NCBI GenBank assembly: GCA_900545665.1
Contig: UQZU01000016.1
Span: 1 to 43,211 of the forward strand
Reading direction: 5' to 3'
From: an uncultured Collinsella sp.
GTDB taxonomy: Bacteria; Actinomycetota; Coriobacteriia; Coriobacteriales; Coriobacteriaceae
DNA length: 43,211 bases
The notes under the pieces are model-generated. The model worked only from the letters and a program-made list of their open reading frames with translations, had not been told where the DNA came from and did no database searches. Position numbers and translations under genes: made by a program. This document shows positions 22,619-31,579 of this stretch, one piece after another (the stretch's first letter is position 1; each line of letters opens with the position of its first letter).

Positions 22619-23284
22619 TTAGCCGTGATATTCGCCGTTGTATTGGATCAACGTCAGGTCCTCCACGCCGTCGAACGCACGGATGGCGTCGGCATAGGGC
22701 ATATCCACACCGTCCGAGAACACCTCGACGGCCATCTCCACCTTGTCACCGCGCATGGTCTTGGACTTCACCGTAAACTTGGTGCGCCCAAATGCACGCA
22801 CGATATCGTCGCCGGTGGTCTGGCCCGTGTAGTGAATGACCATCATGTACACGCGCGCCTTGTCCTGGTGGCTCGCAAAGCCGGCGATCATCACCACGAT
22901 CACCACCGCCGTGAGCCCCACGAGCGCATACATGCCGGCGCCGGCCGTAATGCCCGTGGTAATAGCCCAAAACAGATACAGCAGGTCGAGCGGGTCCTTG
23001 ACCGCCGTACGATAGCGGACAATAGACAGAGCACCGACCATACCGAGCGAGATGACCACGTTCGTCGAGATCGCGAGCGTGACCATGCAGGTGAGCACGC
23101 ACATGCCCACGAGCGTCACGGCAAAGCTGCGCGAATACACCACGCCGGTAAAAAAGCGCTTGTACACGTAATAGATCAGGATGCCCATGGCGAGCGCCAC
23201 GAGCAGCGAAAGGCCGATCTTGGCAGGGTCGACCTGGCCAAACGCCTCCAAAACGGAGTTCTTAAAAAAGTCCCTGGTGCTCAT
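22619..23284 (-). CDS. DUF4956 membrane protein
   Basis: The 221-aa protein has about four membrane segments in its N-terminal 135 residues (roughly 25-40, 52-74, 77-95, 100-135), with the conserved loop SIVRYRTAVKDPLDLLYLFW that is characteristic of DUF4956. A soluble alpha/beta C-terminal domain follows (MMVIHYTG, VEVFSDGVDMPYADAI, LTLIQYNGEYHG). The biochemical role is unknown. It is the last gene of the pel-CotH-VTC operon, 3 bp after the VTC gene. DUF4956 with VTC and CotH proteins is a known neighbourhood in Gram-positives, so it probably acts with them at the membrane. Confidence 0.88.
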   Translation of the reverse strand: MSTRDFFKNSVLEAFGQVDPAKIGLSLLVALAMGILIYYVYKRFFTGVVYSRSFAVTLVGMCVLTCMVTLAISTNVVISLGMVGALSIVRYRTAVKDPLDLLYLFWAITTGITAGAGMYALVGLTAVVIVVMIAGFASHQDKARVYMMVIHYTGQTTGDDIVRAFGRTKFTVKSKTMRGDKVEMAVEVFSDGVDMPYADAIRAFDGVEDLTLIQYNGEYHG

Positions 23285-23287
23285 GGT

Positions 23288-24079
23288 CTAAATATCCCCT
23301 CGGTTCCCAAAATCCGATTCCCAGTAGTTAAATCCGCGAAGGTAGGCGGTCTTGTCGTAGCACAGGCAGTACTTGGAGACCGCCGTAAGCTCGGCTGCGC
23401 CCGGCGGCACCATATCGCGCACCAGCTGCGGGCAAAACTCCGTAAACTTGACCTCCATCACCAGCTTGCCGGGCTCCAGGACCGGCAGCGCGGGCAGCGT
23501 CGCGTCAAAGATATCGAAGCTTCCCACCGCGGCACGCACGTTCATGTCAAACGTAATGCGCACAGTGCCCTCATCCATCACCCACGGCTCGCGCTCGTAG
23601 TCCACGATGGTCCTCGGGCGCATCACGTTGCAGATGCACTCAATGTAGAACTCGCGACAGAGCGGATAGGGGCTCCTCAGCAAAAAGTCGTAGTCGCCAG
23701 CCAGAATCTGCTCAAACTCGCCGCGCGTAAGTGGCGCATCCTCCTTGTAAATCCAGCTACCGTACTTCTTTTTGCGCTCGAGCTTAATCACCTTGTCGCT
23801 GCCGTTATAGATGCGCACGCGATACTTTTTGCGCATGAGAATACCGGCGTCTTTTTCCTCGTAGGCCGAGTTGCAGTAGTCGTCAAAATACAGGCTGCGA
23901 ATGGTGTAACCACCCGCCCGTGCATGCTTGTCCAGCTTAAACACCGACGCCATGCGACAGGCAAGCGCAGCGTGCTCGCCCTCGTTAATGAGATATTTGA
24001 GCTCGTGGCGGTAACGCTCCTGCGTGGCACGCACAGGCGGGGCCGCCCAGCGCTCAAGCAGCGCGCTAGCCCTCCTCAT
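23288..24079 (-). CDS. VTC-domain protein (polyphosphate polymerase domain family)
   Basis: VTC domains belong to the triphosphate tunnel metalloenzyme fold; the yeast Vtc4 member makes polyphosphate. The 263-aa protein shows the tunnel residues in order: ELK (26-28), RSLYFD (61-66), RKKYRVRIY (83-91), KLERK (99-103), RTIVDYERE (156-164), R174 in TVRITFD, and E209/K211 in LVMEVKF. There are no membrane segments and no SPX domain, so it is a minimal cytoplasmic catalytic domain that probably relies on DUF4956 for membrane attachment (inference). The start ATG overlaps the CotH stop region by 14 nt and has GGAGG 6 nt upstream. Whether it makes polyphosphate or another phosphorylated product is not known. 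Confidence 0.88.
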   Translation of the reverse strand: MRRASALLERWAAPPVRATQERYRHELKYLINEGEHAALACRMASVFKLDKHARAGGYTIRSLYFDDYCNSAYEEKDAGILMRKKYRVRIYNGSDKVIKLERKKKYGSWIYKEDAPLTRGEFEQILAGDYDFLLRSPYPLCREFYIECICNVMRPRTIVDYEREPWVMDEGTVRITFDMNVRAAVGSFDIFDATLPALPVLEPGKLVMEVKFTEFCPQLVRDMVPPGAAELTAVSKYCLCYDKTAYLRGFNYWESDFGNRGDI

Positions 24080-25835
24080 ACGTGTCCTCCACGACCTTAC
24101 CGCCGTCTTGCACGTAAAAACACTTCATGCCGTAGTGCTTGCCGTCGTCGGTCACATAGTAGTCAAACGCATCTTGCCTATAACCGTCGGAGTTGGTGGC
24201 ACGCACGCGCACAAAATACTGGCCGGCATCGGGCGCATCGCAGGTCACCTCGGGAAGCAGCACGTCCTCGGCCTTAAAGACCACGTCGCTTATGGCATAG
24301 TCGCGCGCAAGCTCTACGGTGTAGCGAATGTCGCGCGCCTCAAAGTCGTAGGACGCATCCCAGTTAATGCGCAGCTTACCGTTATCGATCTGCGGCACGC
24401 CGATGTAGAACGGCATGGGCTTTTTAAAACTCTCGCGAAAGCTCTTGTAGTTCTCCTCGATCTCGGAGGGAATCGCCGCGGCAATTTGCCCGTATTGGTC
24501 CTTGGTGACAGGCAGATGGTCGATATCGGGCGAAGCAAAGACCAGCGATTCAGTAACCTCGCGGTAGTGCTTGATCATCTTGGTCAGGCGAGTCTCGGTC
24601 AAATACGAGCGCAAGTCCTTGACGGCACGGTCGAGTTCGCCGCGGAACGACTTGCTGCGCAACGCACGGTTAAACAGCACATTGCCCCAGTAGTTGCTCA
24701 CGCCGCGCTCCCAGCTCGCGTAGTCCGAAAACCCGGTAAGAGAAAGCTCCAGCTTACGCAGCATGCCGTCGTTATCCCAATCCAAAAAGTACCAGGTATT
24801 TGAGTTGAGAGGGCTGTACAGATAGCAGTTACGGTTCTGCGTATCGCAGTTGCCCGTCAGAATCTGAAACGCCAGCCAATAAACCAGATTCTCGGAATCA
24901 AAGTAGGTGTCGAGCACGTCATCGATCTTTTGCGATTCGTCGTTGAGCGCATCGAGCATCTCGATGAGCTTGGTGTGGTCCGAATCGCCCTTAATCTCGA
25001 GCATGCCCTCAAAACTTGCCTGGTTGTAGTCGGGATCGTCGGCAAGTTTAATGGTGTCCTCGTAGCGATGGAAATCAAAGCTGTTCACCTTGTACAGGTG
25101 CCCGTTCTTATCCAAGCCATGTGCCTTAAGCGCCGTCTTGTTGAGCTGCTCCACCTGCGTAAACAGGCCGTAGTCCTCAAAGGTGTCGTTGGACTTATCG
25201 GTCTGGTCGCACACCCACAGATGCACAAACTGCGTGCGCAGGCCCATCATCTGGGGAATCCCACGGATAAGGTCGTAGGCCATCTTGTTGCGAAAACGCA
25301 TACCCTCGCCCATGTGCTTGTTGAGCGCAATCGCGCGCTGTTGGCGCCAGGTACCCTTGCCCTTTTTGAGCTCCACCTTGTAATTCTTTTGCGAGTTATT
25401 GCTCGATGTCTGACCGCGCACCTGCACGGTGGCATTGGGCGCTTCCTCGCCATAGCCAACCTCGCCGGCCACCGGGCCGTCTTCGTCGCCCGCCTGCAAA
25501 AGGCCCATAACCTGATAGCGCGTCACGCCCATGTCGGCATAGTCATACACCGAGTACGTGTTGATCTCGGCCCAGCTGTGGTCGGTGTTCTCGGAGCTGT
25601 TGCCGCGCGAGACCGTCAGGTACATGGTCACAATGCCCGAGTCGTCGTAGACCTCGTACAGCTCGTCTTTATCGCGTAGATGCTTGGTACCGTCCGAGGA
25701 CTCGGCCTTTTTAATCTTGTCCTGCTTTTTGACCTTTTTGGTCGAGGAGTCTTCCTGCACCGAGCAGCCCGAAAGCAACAGCGCACCGGCAGCCGCCTCA
25801 AACAGGCGACGGCGAGACATCATCCTATCGGTCAT
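24066..25835 (-). CDS. CotH-like kinase lipoprotein
   Basis: CotH proteins are atypical kinases; Bacillus CotH phosphorylates spore coat proteins outside the cytoplasm. The 589-aa protein starts with a lipoprotein signal, SRRRLFEAAAGALLLSGC, with lipobox cysteine C24 and a twin-arginine-like start. The kinase fold shows QKNYKVEL (K153), FRNKMAYDLIR, the catalytic-loop-like DTQNRN (331-336) and the metal motif DWDND (352-356). A fibronectin-III-like domain ends the protein (about 480-570). The ATG at 25835 has GGGGAGG upstream and overlaps the pelG stop by 11 nt. In this operon it may modify the Pel machinery, the polymer or a surface protein; the substrate is unknown. Confidence 0.9.
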   Translation of the reverse strand: MTDRMMSRRRLFEAAAGALLLSGCSVQEDSSTKKVKKQDKIKKAESSDGTKHLRDKDELYEVYDDSGIVTMYLTVSRGNSSENTDHSWAEINTYSVYDYADMGVTRYQVMGLLQAGDEDGPVAGEVGYGEEAPNATVQVRGQTSSNNSQKNYKVELKKGKGTWRQQRAIALNKHMGEGMRFRNKMAYDLIRGIPQMMGLRTQFVHLWVCDQTDKSNDTFEDYGLFTQVEQLNKTALKAHGLDKNGHLYKVNSFDFHRYEDTIKLADDPDYNQASFEGMLEIKGDSDHTKLIEMLDALNDESQKIDDVLDTYFDSENLVYWLAFQILTGNCDTQNRNCYLYSPLNSNTWYFLDWDNDGMLRKLELSLTGFSDYASWERGVSNYWGNVLFNRALRSKSFRGELDRAVKDLRSYLTETRLTKMIKHYREVTESLVFASPDIDHLPVTKDQYGQIAAAIPSEIEENYKSFRESFKKPMPFYIGVPQIDNGKLRINWDASYDFEARDIRYTVELARDYAISDVVFKAEDVLLPEVTCDAPDAGQYFVRVRATNSDGYRQDAFDYYVTDDGKHYGMKCFYVQDGGKVVEDTYEEG

Positions 25836-27369
25836 CAGAACCTCCCCAATGCTTGCGATACACGTGAACTACTGCGCGCTCAAACGCGCCATGTGACTCA
25901 CCCTTATGGCGACCTTCCTCATAGCGCTGCTCAGCACGATCGAGCAAGCGGCCCAGCTGTGTAAAGCGACCCGTTTTGTCGGTCGCCACAATGGGCTGCT
26001 GGCTCAGGATACGATACGGCAAGTTGGCGGTATAGGTATCGAGCCGCAGCAGCGCCACGATAAAAAACACCGCCGCACCCAACAAAAAGCCAAAGCCGTA
26101 AAACTGCTGCGGCAAAAGCAACGACACGGCAGTCGCCAGCCCGGCCACACCGGCAAACAACCCCGAGGCCAGCACGGCCCCCTTGTAGTCAGTAAAGTAA
26201 AGCAAGATGAGCATCACCGTATTGCCCACGGCATACAGGCCATAGCCCACGCACAGCGTGCGAAAATAACCGTGCATAAGGTTGTTAAAGCCCAGCGGCA
26301 GAGACGAGAGCACCGTGGTCTCGAGCGATATGACCGCCGCGGTCACAAACAGCTGCTTGAGCGCACAAAAGCGCAGTTCGCTGTTAAGCGTGGAGAGCAT
26401 CTCCTCCTCGGCCACCACAATGTCGCCTACCACGCCGCCGTCATTGAACAGGCTGTAGTAGTCGCGGTAGCGCGGATAGAAGTTGACCTCGACCGAGACC
26501 ACAAAGTTGACGGTCGTGACCAGGATCGTCAAAAACGCAATGAGCGCCGGCACATCGTAGTAGGGCGCACCATAAAACAAGCCCTTGACCTGCACGCCAA
26601 TAGGACCGGCCCAAATAATCACCAGGTGCGCAAAGAGTCCCAGATTGGTTAACAGGCCCGTGAGCGCCAGCGGCATAAACTGATCGAGCCACTGCAAAAA
26701 GGGCCAGGGGCTGCGGTCACTCTGCGGAAAATACCGGTATAGCAGCACAACGTCCCAGGCGAGCATAACGCCGTAGCCCAGAGCAATTGACGCCAAAAGG
26801 CCCTCGACCGGCGGCAGCCCCATCGCCAGCGTGGCCAGGGCACACAGGCACGCCACGCCAATGGCAGCCGCAAAGCTGCATAGGATACCGCGGTAATCCT
26901 TAATAGCGGTGAGATAGCTCATGCCGTTCCAGTTGACGATCATAATGTTGAACAGCCACAGGCATAGCAGCCTCTGCAGCAGCGTGGCGCCCGAGAACAG
27001 CAGAAAGACACCGTAGAGCACCGTGCCCGCAACGAGCATGACAGCATTGGAGCCCCAAAACGAAGGCAGAATCTCGTCCTCGCGCTCGGCAAAAAGCATG
27101 TCGGCCAAAAAGCGCGTGACCGGCATGGAGAAAAAGCTCGTGAGCAAAAGTGAGGCCAGCAGTGTGTAGGTCACCATGCACACCAGCAGATCCTGGTTGG
27201 CACGGCCCACACCCCACAGACCGCACAGCACCAAGATACCCACCTGAAGCAGCACGCCCAACAGCATGGGACCCGTGCACACAATGCCGGCGTAGCCGTA
27301 AGCACGCATCGTGGCAAACAGGCCCTTGCGCCTAAACAGGCGCTTAAGCTCAAAACCAATTCCGGCCAT
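25825..27369 (-). CDS. pelG: Pel exopolysaccharide flippase-like protein PelG
   Basis: PelG is a 12-helix MATE/MOP-type membrane protein that, with PelD, PelE and PelF, forms the inner-membrane Pel synthase/transport complex. The 514-aa sequence opens with the family hallmark MAGIGFELKRLF, and hydrophobic segments run along almost all of its length (for example about 24-52, 64-88 and 110-170). Charged loops include EREDEIL. Length is near that of Pseudomonas PelG (about 456) with a longer C-terminal tail. It lies 3 bp after pelF and overlaps the CotH gene. Confidence 0.93.
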   Translation of the reverse strand: MAGIGFELKRLFRRKGLFATMRAYGYAGIVCTGPMLLGVLLQVGILVLCGLWGVGRANQDLLVCMVTYTLLASLLLTSFFSMPVTRFLADMLFAEREDEILPSFWGSNAVMLVAGTVLYGVFLLFSGATLLQRLLCLWLFNIMIVNWNGMSYLTAIKDYRGILCSFAAAIGVACLCALATLAMGLPPVEGLLASIALGYGVMLAWDVVLLYRYFPQSDRSPWPFLQWLDQFMPLALTGLLTNLGLFAHLVIIWAGPIGVQVKGLFYGAPYYDVPALIAFLTILVTTVNFVVSVEVNFYPRYRDYYSLFNDGGVVGDIVVAEEEMLSTLNSELRFCALKQLFVTAAVISLETTVLSSLPLGFNNLMHGYFRTLCVGYGLYAVGNTVMLILLYFTDYKGAVLASGLFAGVAGLATAVSLLLPQQFYGFGFLLGAAVFFIVALLRLDTYTANLPYRILSQQPIVATDKTGRFTQLGRLLDRAEQRYEEGRHKGESHGAFERAVVHVYRKHWGGSDDR

Positions 27370-27372
27370 CGG

Positions 27373-28800
27373 CTACTCCCCCTCTCTGGGCAGGTTAAAC
27401 GCACACGCCGTCTCGTCGTACAGCGCGCGATAGTTGGCGAGCATTTGCTCGTGCAAAAAGTACGTGGCAACGCGACGCTGCCCGCGCTCCCCCATCTCGA
27501 TACGACGGGCGCGGCTTGTGCACATGCGCTCCATGGCATCGGCCAAGCCCTTGCGATACATGGGCGGCGTCACAAAACCCGCCACGCCAAAGTCGTCACC
27601 CGGGGCGCCTTCGAGCAGCTCGCGGCAGCAGCCCACCTCGGTCGTCACGCAGGGACGGCGCGCTGCAAGCGACTCCAGCACGCTGAGCGGCTGGCCCTCG
27701 GAGATGCTCGTCAAAATGGTAAAGTCGAGCTTTCCCATGTACTCGACCACGTTGACGCGGCCAGTAAAGATCAGGTCGCGCACGCCCAGGGTTTCGACCA
27801 GCGCGTGGCACTCGGCGCCATACTCCTCGTCGTCCACGCCGCCCATGATGTGCAGGCGCACTTTGGGCAGGCGCTCATGCAGCTCAAAGAACGCATAGAT
27901 CATAGTCTTGACGTCCTTGATGGGCGCCAGGCGCACCACCGCGCCAATGTCCACCCAGCCGTCATCGGGCTTTAAGGGAATATCCTTAAAGCGATCGAAC
28001 TGGATGCCGTTGGGGATGACCAGGCATTTGTCCGCATCGCAGCCCATATCAATCTGCGTCTTGCGGGCGTTATGGAACAAACTCGTCACGCGGAAGGCGC
28101 GGCGGTAGATCTCCTCCGAAAGCAGGTAGAAAAAGCGAATCCAGCGGTCCTTAAACGACGGCACCACCCAATCGGCGCGAATGATCTCTTCCTCGCGCTC
28201 GCGGGTATAGATGCCATGCTCGGTCAGCAGCACCGGCGCATGGGAAACGCTTGAGCCCAGGCAGGCGAGCAGGCCACCGTAGCCGGTCGAGATGGCATGG
28301 TACACATCGGCCACCGGCACCTCGCTGCCCAACAGGTAGAGCACGGGCAGCAACATGGAGCGCATGGTGTGGAATGCATCGGCAAAGGGCGTGTAGGGAT
28401 ACTCGGCCAGGCACACGTCGCGAAAGATATCCATAAACGTGCGGCTCTGCAAAAACGAGAGCGGATGCACGCGACGGCGGTGGAAGATATCGAATAACAC
28501 GTCCCAGTCCGGATTGGAGAGCGACACCAGACGGCGTAGCGCCTCGCGCTCACGGTCGTTAAAACTGGCTTCATGTTGCTCGCCCGAAAGCCGCAGGGCA
28601 TCGTCCAGGAAAACCTCGTGCACCTCGACCACGTTGCCGGGCAGCTCATAGACAAACTTGCCACGGTCGGCAGCATGCGCGCCGATCACCCACAGCACAA
28701 ACTCGTACTCGGGCATGGCCGTAATGTAGCCGTGCATCCAGGTAGATACGCCGCCGTGCACATAGGGGTAGCAACCCTCGAGTACCAAGCAGATTCTCAT
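27373..28800 (-). CDS. pelF: Pel glycosyltransferase PelF (GT4)
   Basis: PelF is the cytoplasmic glycosyltransferase that polymerises Pel, a cationic N-acetylgalactosamine-rich polymer, from UDP-sugar. The 475-aa protein has the PelF N-terminal signature EGCYPYVHGGVSTWMHGY (8-25) and TEHGIYTRERE (193-203). The GT4 E-x7-E motif is EGQPLSVLE (E368, E376), inside TSISEGQPLSVLESLA. There are no membrane segments. ATG overlaps the stop of the upstream deacetylase gene (ATGA). The identification is secure by family motifs and synteny. Confidence 0.95.
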   Translation of the reverse strand: MRICLVLEGCYPYVHGGVSTWMHGYITAMPEYEFVLWVIGAHAADRGKFVYELPGNVVEVHEVFLDDALRLSGEQHEASFNDREREALRRLVSLSNPDWDVLFDIFHRRRVHPLSFLQSRTFMDIFRDVCLAEYPYTPFADAFHTMRSMLLPVLYLLGSEVPVADVYHAISTGYGGLLACLGSSVSHAPVLLTEHGIYTREREEEIIRADWVVPSFKDRWIRFFYLLSEEIYRRAFRVTSLFHNARKTQIDMGCDADKCLVIPNGIQFDRFKDIPLKPDDGWVDIGAVVRLAPIKDVKTMIYAFFELHERLPKVRLHIMGGVDDEEYGAECHALVETLGVRDLIFTGRVNVVEYMGKLDFTILTSISEGQPLSVLESLAARRPCVTTEVGCCRELLEGAPGDDFGVAGFVTPPMYRKGLADAMERMCTSRARRIEMGERGQRRVATYFLHEQMLANYRALYDETACAFNLPREGE

Positions 28801-30677
28801 TTGTCGGCGCCCTCCTTGCGCTCGATCGTCACGGTCTTATCATTTGCCTTGAGCAGATACAGATTGCCCGTAAGGTGCGTCAGTTCGCCACCCGTCACCG
28901 CACCCAGCTCGCCATTATTGGCGCGGAACATGAGCCACGCCTCGTCGTGGAAATTGCCCAGGCTGAGCGTCCAGGCATCCGCGCTGGTATCCATGCTCAC
29001 CGTAACCGACGAAAAGCGCTGGATAGCACCAGAGCATTCCGAGCCGGTCTGGCGACGCAGGTCGGGCGCAGACTTGGTAAGCCACTCCAGGTAGTTGGTC
29101 AGGCCGCCCTTGTAGACCTCCCAGCCCTCCTTGGCTCCGCGATCGGGGTCCAAAAGGTCGTCCGGGTGCATAAAGTGCGTGCTCACGTAGCGCATGTTGA
29201 GCTCGGACACGGCTGCCAGGCGCATATAGGAATCGTCGACCATGCCGCCCGAAACAATACGTGGCTGCTCCACAATGCCATCGCTCGCCACGCCAAACTC
29301 CTGCACGTAGGGCAGGTCGGTACCGTCCTCAAAGTACGTGCTGGCAATAGTCTTAATGCGCGGAACGTCGGTGCCGATAAGCTTGCGTGCACGGGCCGAA
29401 AGGATATTTGACGGCGGCACGTAAACCGAGCCGTGCGCGTTGGGCAGCACCTCATCTTGGAAGGCGATAAGCTCGTTGAGCGATGCGACGAGCGTTTCCT
29501 TGTTCTTCCAGGTCTTGTAGTCATACAGCGTGCCGTAATCGGTGTCCCAGAGTGCCAGAGGCTGATGGTTGTAGCCGTGAAAGCCCAGCTCTCCGCCCAT
29601 CTGCAGCAGCATGCCGCCAAAATAGCGGAACTGCGTGGTATCGGGTTGGCGCGCGGGCTCGGTCTGGTTGACCGCGTCCTCGTAGTTTTCGATCATCACG
29701 CCGGTATAGCGAATGCCGTATTTTTGCGCGAGCTTTTGCAGATCGGGCCACCAGACCTTGGCATAAAAATCGGCGACGGAAAGCCCGTAGTCGCGCTTGA
29801 TGTAGGTGCCGTCGCCCGAGGGCACAGGGCTGGGAAAGTCGTCCAAATAGAACACGGCGCTGTTGATGACCGGATAGGCCGTGGCTTCACCCAGCAAGCT
29901 TATGGCCGAAGCATAGAACCCACGCATGACCTTGTCGTAGATGCCAATGTTGCACACCACGGTGTGACCACTGCCGCAATCGTTAGACCAAATGAGCGGC
30001 GTGCCCGCATCGCCGGTCTTTGCCCAGACGTGCGCCGTTTCGCGCAATGAAACCGAAAGTGAAGAATCGAAGGGATCCGAGAACTCGTAGCGCTCTCCCC
30101 CGCCCAGCATAAAGTCCTCACTCGGAACGATACTTTCGGCTGTCGCATAGTCATATCCGGCCGATTCGATCCCAAGCTTGGAAGCAATAGCCTGCAGGCA
30201 GTTCGAGTTATCTGGCGTCATGCCCAGCATGAGTGAGCCGCCCGCACTCACCCAACTCATAATGTCGCTCAGGTGCGTACCGAGCCCATCGAGCGACGGC
30301 ATGAGCAAAATCACGCGATCGAAGGAGGTCAGCGAGGGAATGGCATCCGCACCATCCAGGGCAAGGTCCACGTCGCGGTGCGCGATCTTCATGTCGAGCA
30401 GGATCTGGTCGAACTGGTCTTTAACGTCGTCAACACCATCTTGGTCCGAGTCGGTAATGACCAGGCACGTGGGCTTTTGGCCAAAGATTGCCGAGGAGGC
30501 CGGCACTGCATCGTTGGCGGCAAGCATCCCCAGCTTATGCTGGCCCGCGCTGTACTGCACGCCGGCACGCTCCACCAGCAACACGGCGGCCATGGCAATA
30601 AAGACCGCCCACACCACGAGGAGTCCCATCCAACGAAAGCGGCCTGCACGGTCGCGGATATGTTGCGCCACGCTCAT
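28797..30677 (-). CDS. DUF2194 polysaccharide deacetylase-like protein (PelA-like)
   Basis: In Pel systems PelA deacetylates the polymer. This 626-aa protein has a single N-terminal membrane helix (about 17-35), a ThuA/GATase-like region (about 70-180) and a CE4-like deacetylase domain: YLDD (277-280), the metal motif H-x3-H at H367/H371 (GFHGYNHQ) and later STHFMHPDD. DUF2194 proteins hold this place in Gram-positive Pel operons. No PelA hydrolase domain is recognisable. The start ATG 30677 is chosen because GGAGGAGGT lies just upstream; it overlaps the pelE stop by 4 nt, and an upstream extension lacks such a site. The catalytic domain would lie outside the membrane. Confidence 0.85.
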   Translation of the reverse strand: MSVAQHIRDRAGRFRWMGLLVVWAVFIAMAAVLLVERAGVQYSAGQHKLGMLAANDAVPASSAIFGQKPTCLVITDSDQDGVDDVKDQFDQILLDMKIAHRDVDLALDGADAIPSLTSFDRVILLMPSLDGLGTHLSDIMSWVSAGGSLMLGMTPDNSNCLQAIASKLGIESAGYDYATAESIVPSEDFMLGGGERYEFSDPFDSSLSVSLRETAHVWAKTGDAGTPLIWSNDCGSGHTVVCNIGIYDKVMRGFYASAISLLGEATAYPVINSAVFYLDDFPSPVPSGDGTYIKRDYGLSVADFYAKVWWPDLQKLAQKYGIRYTGVMIENYEDAVNQTEPARQPDTTQFRYFGGMLLQMGGELGFHGYNHQPLALWDTDYGTLYDYKTWKNKETLVASLNELIAFQDEVLPNAHGSVYVPPSNILSARARKLIGTDVPRIKTIASTYFEDGTDLPYVQEFGVASDGIVEQPRIVSGGMVDDSYMRLAAVSELNMRYVSTHFMHPDDLLDPDRGAKEGWEVYKGGLTNYLEWLTKSAPDLRRQTGSECSGAIQRFSSVTVSMDTSADAWTLSLGNFHDEAWLMFRANNGELGAVTGGELTHLTGNLYLLKANDKTVTIERKEGADK

Positions 30678-31579
30678 CGGACCTCCTCCCCGTCGCGCCA
30701 AAACGCCAACTTTTCGCGGTTGTCGGCGCTCAAATACACATGTTGCTTGTCAATCGCATCAATCACACGGTGGACCTCGTCACCGTCGCGGCGCATCACG
30801 GCCAGGCGCAGGCAAAGCATCCAAACCTCCTGCTCCTCGGGCACGTCGAGTACCAGCTGGTTGGTCACGGCCTGCACCTCGTCGATCTGTCCGACATCGG
30901 CCAGCGCCGTCGCATATCGAATGCGCAGCTCAAGGGTATCCTCGCGCTCGCAGCGACGCGCAAGCAGGCGCGCGTACTGTTGGCGCTGAATCTGAGCCAC
31001 GCGCCCCTCAGCCAAGCCCGAGCACAAGTATTCACCAAGAAAATCGCAGTATTCGTTGAGGTTTTGCGCGCTCGGGTCCGTCTTAAAGGCACGCTCCAGC
31101 TGCTGCAGTTTAAGGTCGGACTCCTTGGAGATCTGCGCCACCGCCGTCGCGGCATAGTGCGCCACCTCAACGTCGTCGTTAAGCTTAGCCGCCTGCAGCT
31201 GCGCCAGGTACGCGTCGGGCTCCTCGGTGAGCATGGAGAGCATTAGTCGGCGCCGGTATGCCGGGTCGTTGACGATGAGCGCCTCCTCGAGCGGCACTAC
31301 GCCTGCATCGGCGTCACGGTCGTGCACCAGGATGCTGCGATGTAGGTCGTCGTTGAAGCGCAGCGACTCCAGCGCAGACTCTTTCAGCCCCTCGCCAAAC
31401 ACCGCGCTGCGGGCCGATAGCAGAACCACCAGCAACGGGCCCCACAGCGGCACCAGCACTATCACAGCCAACATGTGCCCGCGCACCGGCAGCAGGCCCA
31501 GCTTCATGAGCGTCCACAGCATCAGGCAAACCAGCGCATGAATCAGCAGCAAGACGGCAGCAACGACAAGCGAGATCAA
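30674..31579 (-). CDS. pelE: PelE-like membrane protein with TPR-type repeats
   Basis: PelE is a scaffold of the Pel synthase complex that binds PelD/PelF through tetratricopeptide repeats. The 301-aa protein has two N-terminal membrane helices (about 2-24 and 36-56) and then an all-helical cytoplasmic region with repeat-like units (ESDLKLQQLERAFKTDPSAQ, LRIRYATALADVGQIDEVQA, LCLRLAVMRRDGDEVHRVID). The start is a TTG that overlaps the pelD stop (TTGA) behind a G-rich ribosome site. Identification rests on topology, repeats and exact position between pelD and the deacetylase gene. Confidence 0.85.
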   Translation of the reverse strand: MISLVVAAVLLLIHALVCLMLWTLMKLGLLPVRGHMLAVIVLVPLWGPLLVVLLSARSAVFGEGLKESALESLRFNDDLHRSILVHDRDADAGVVPLEEALIVNDPAYRRRLMLSMLTEEPDAYLAQLQAAKLNDDVEVAHYAATAVAQISKESDLKLQQLERAFKTDPSAQNLNEYCDFLGEYLCSGLAEGRVAQIQRQQYARLLARRCEREDTLELRIRYATALADVGQIDEVQAVTNQLVLDVPEEQEVWMLCLRLAVMRRDGDEVHRVIDAIDKQHVYLSADNREKLAFWRDGEEVR

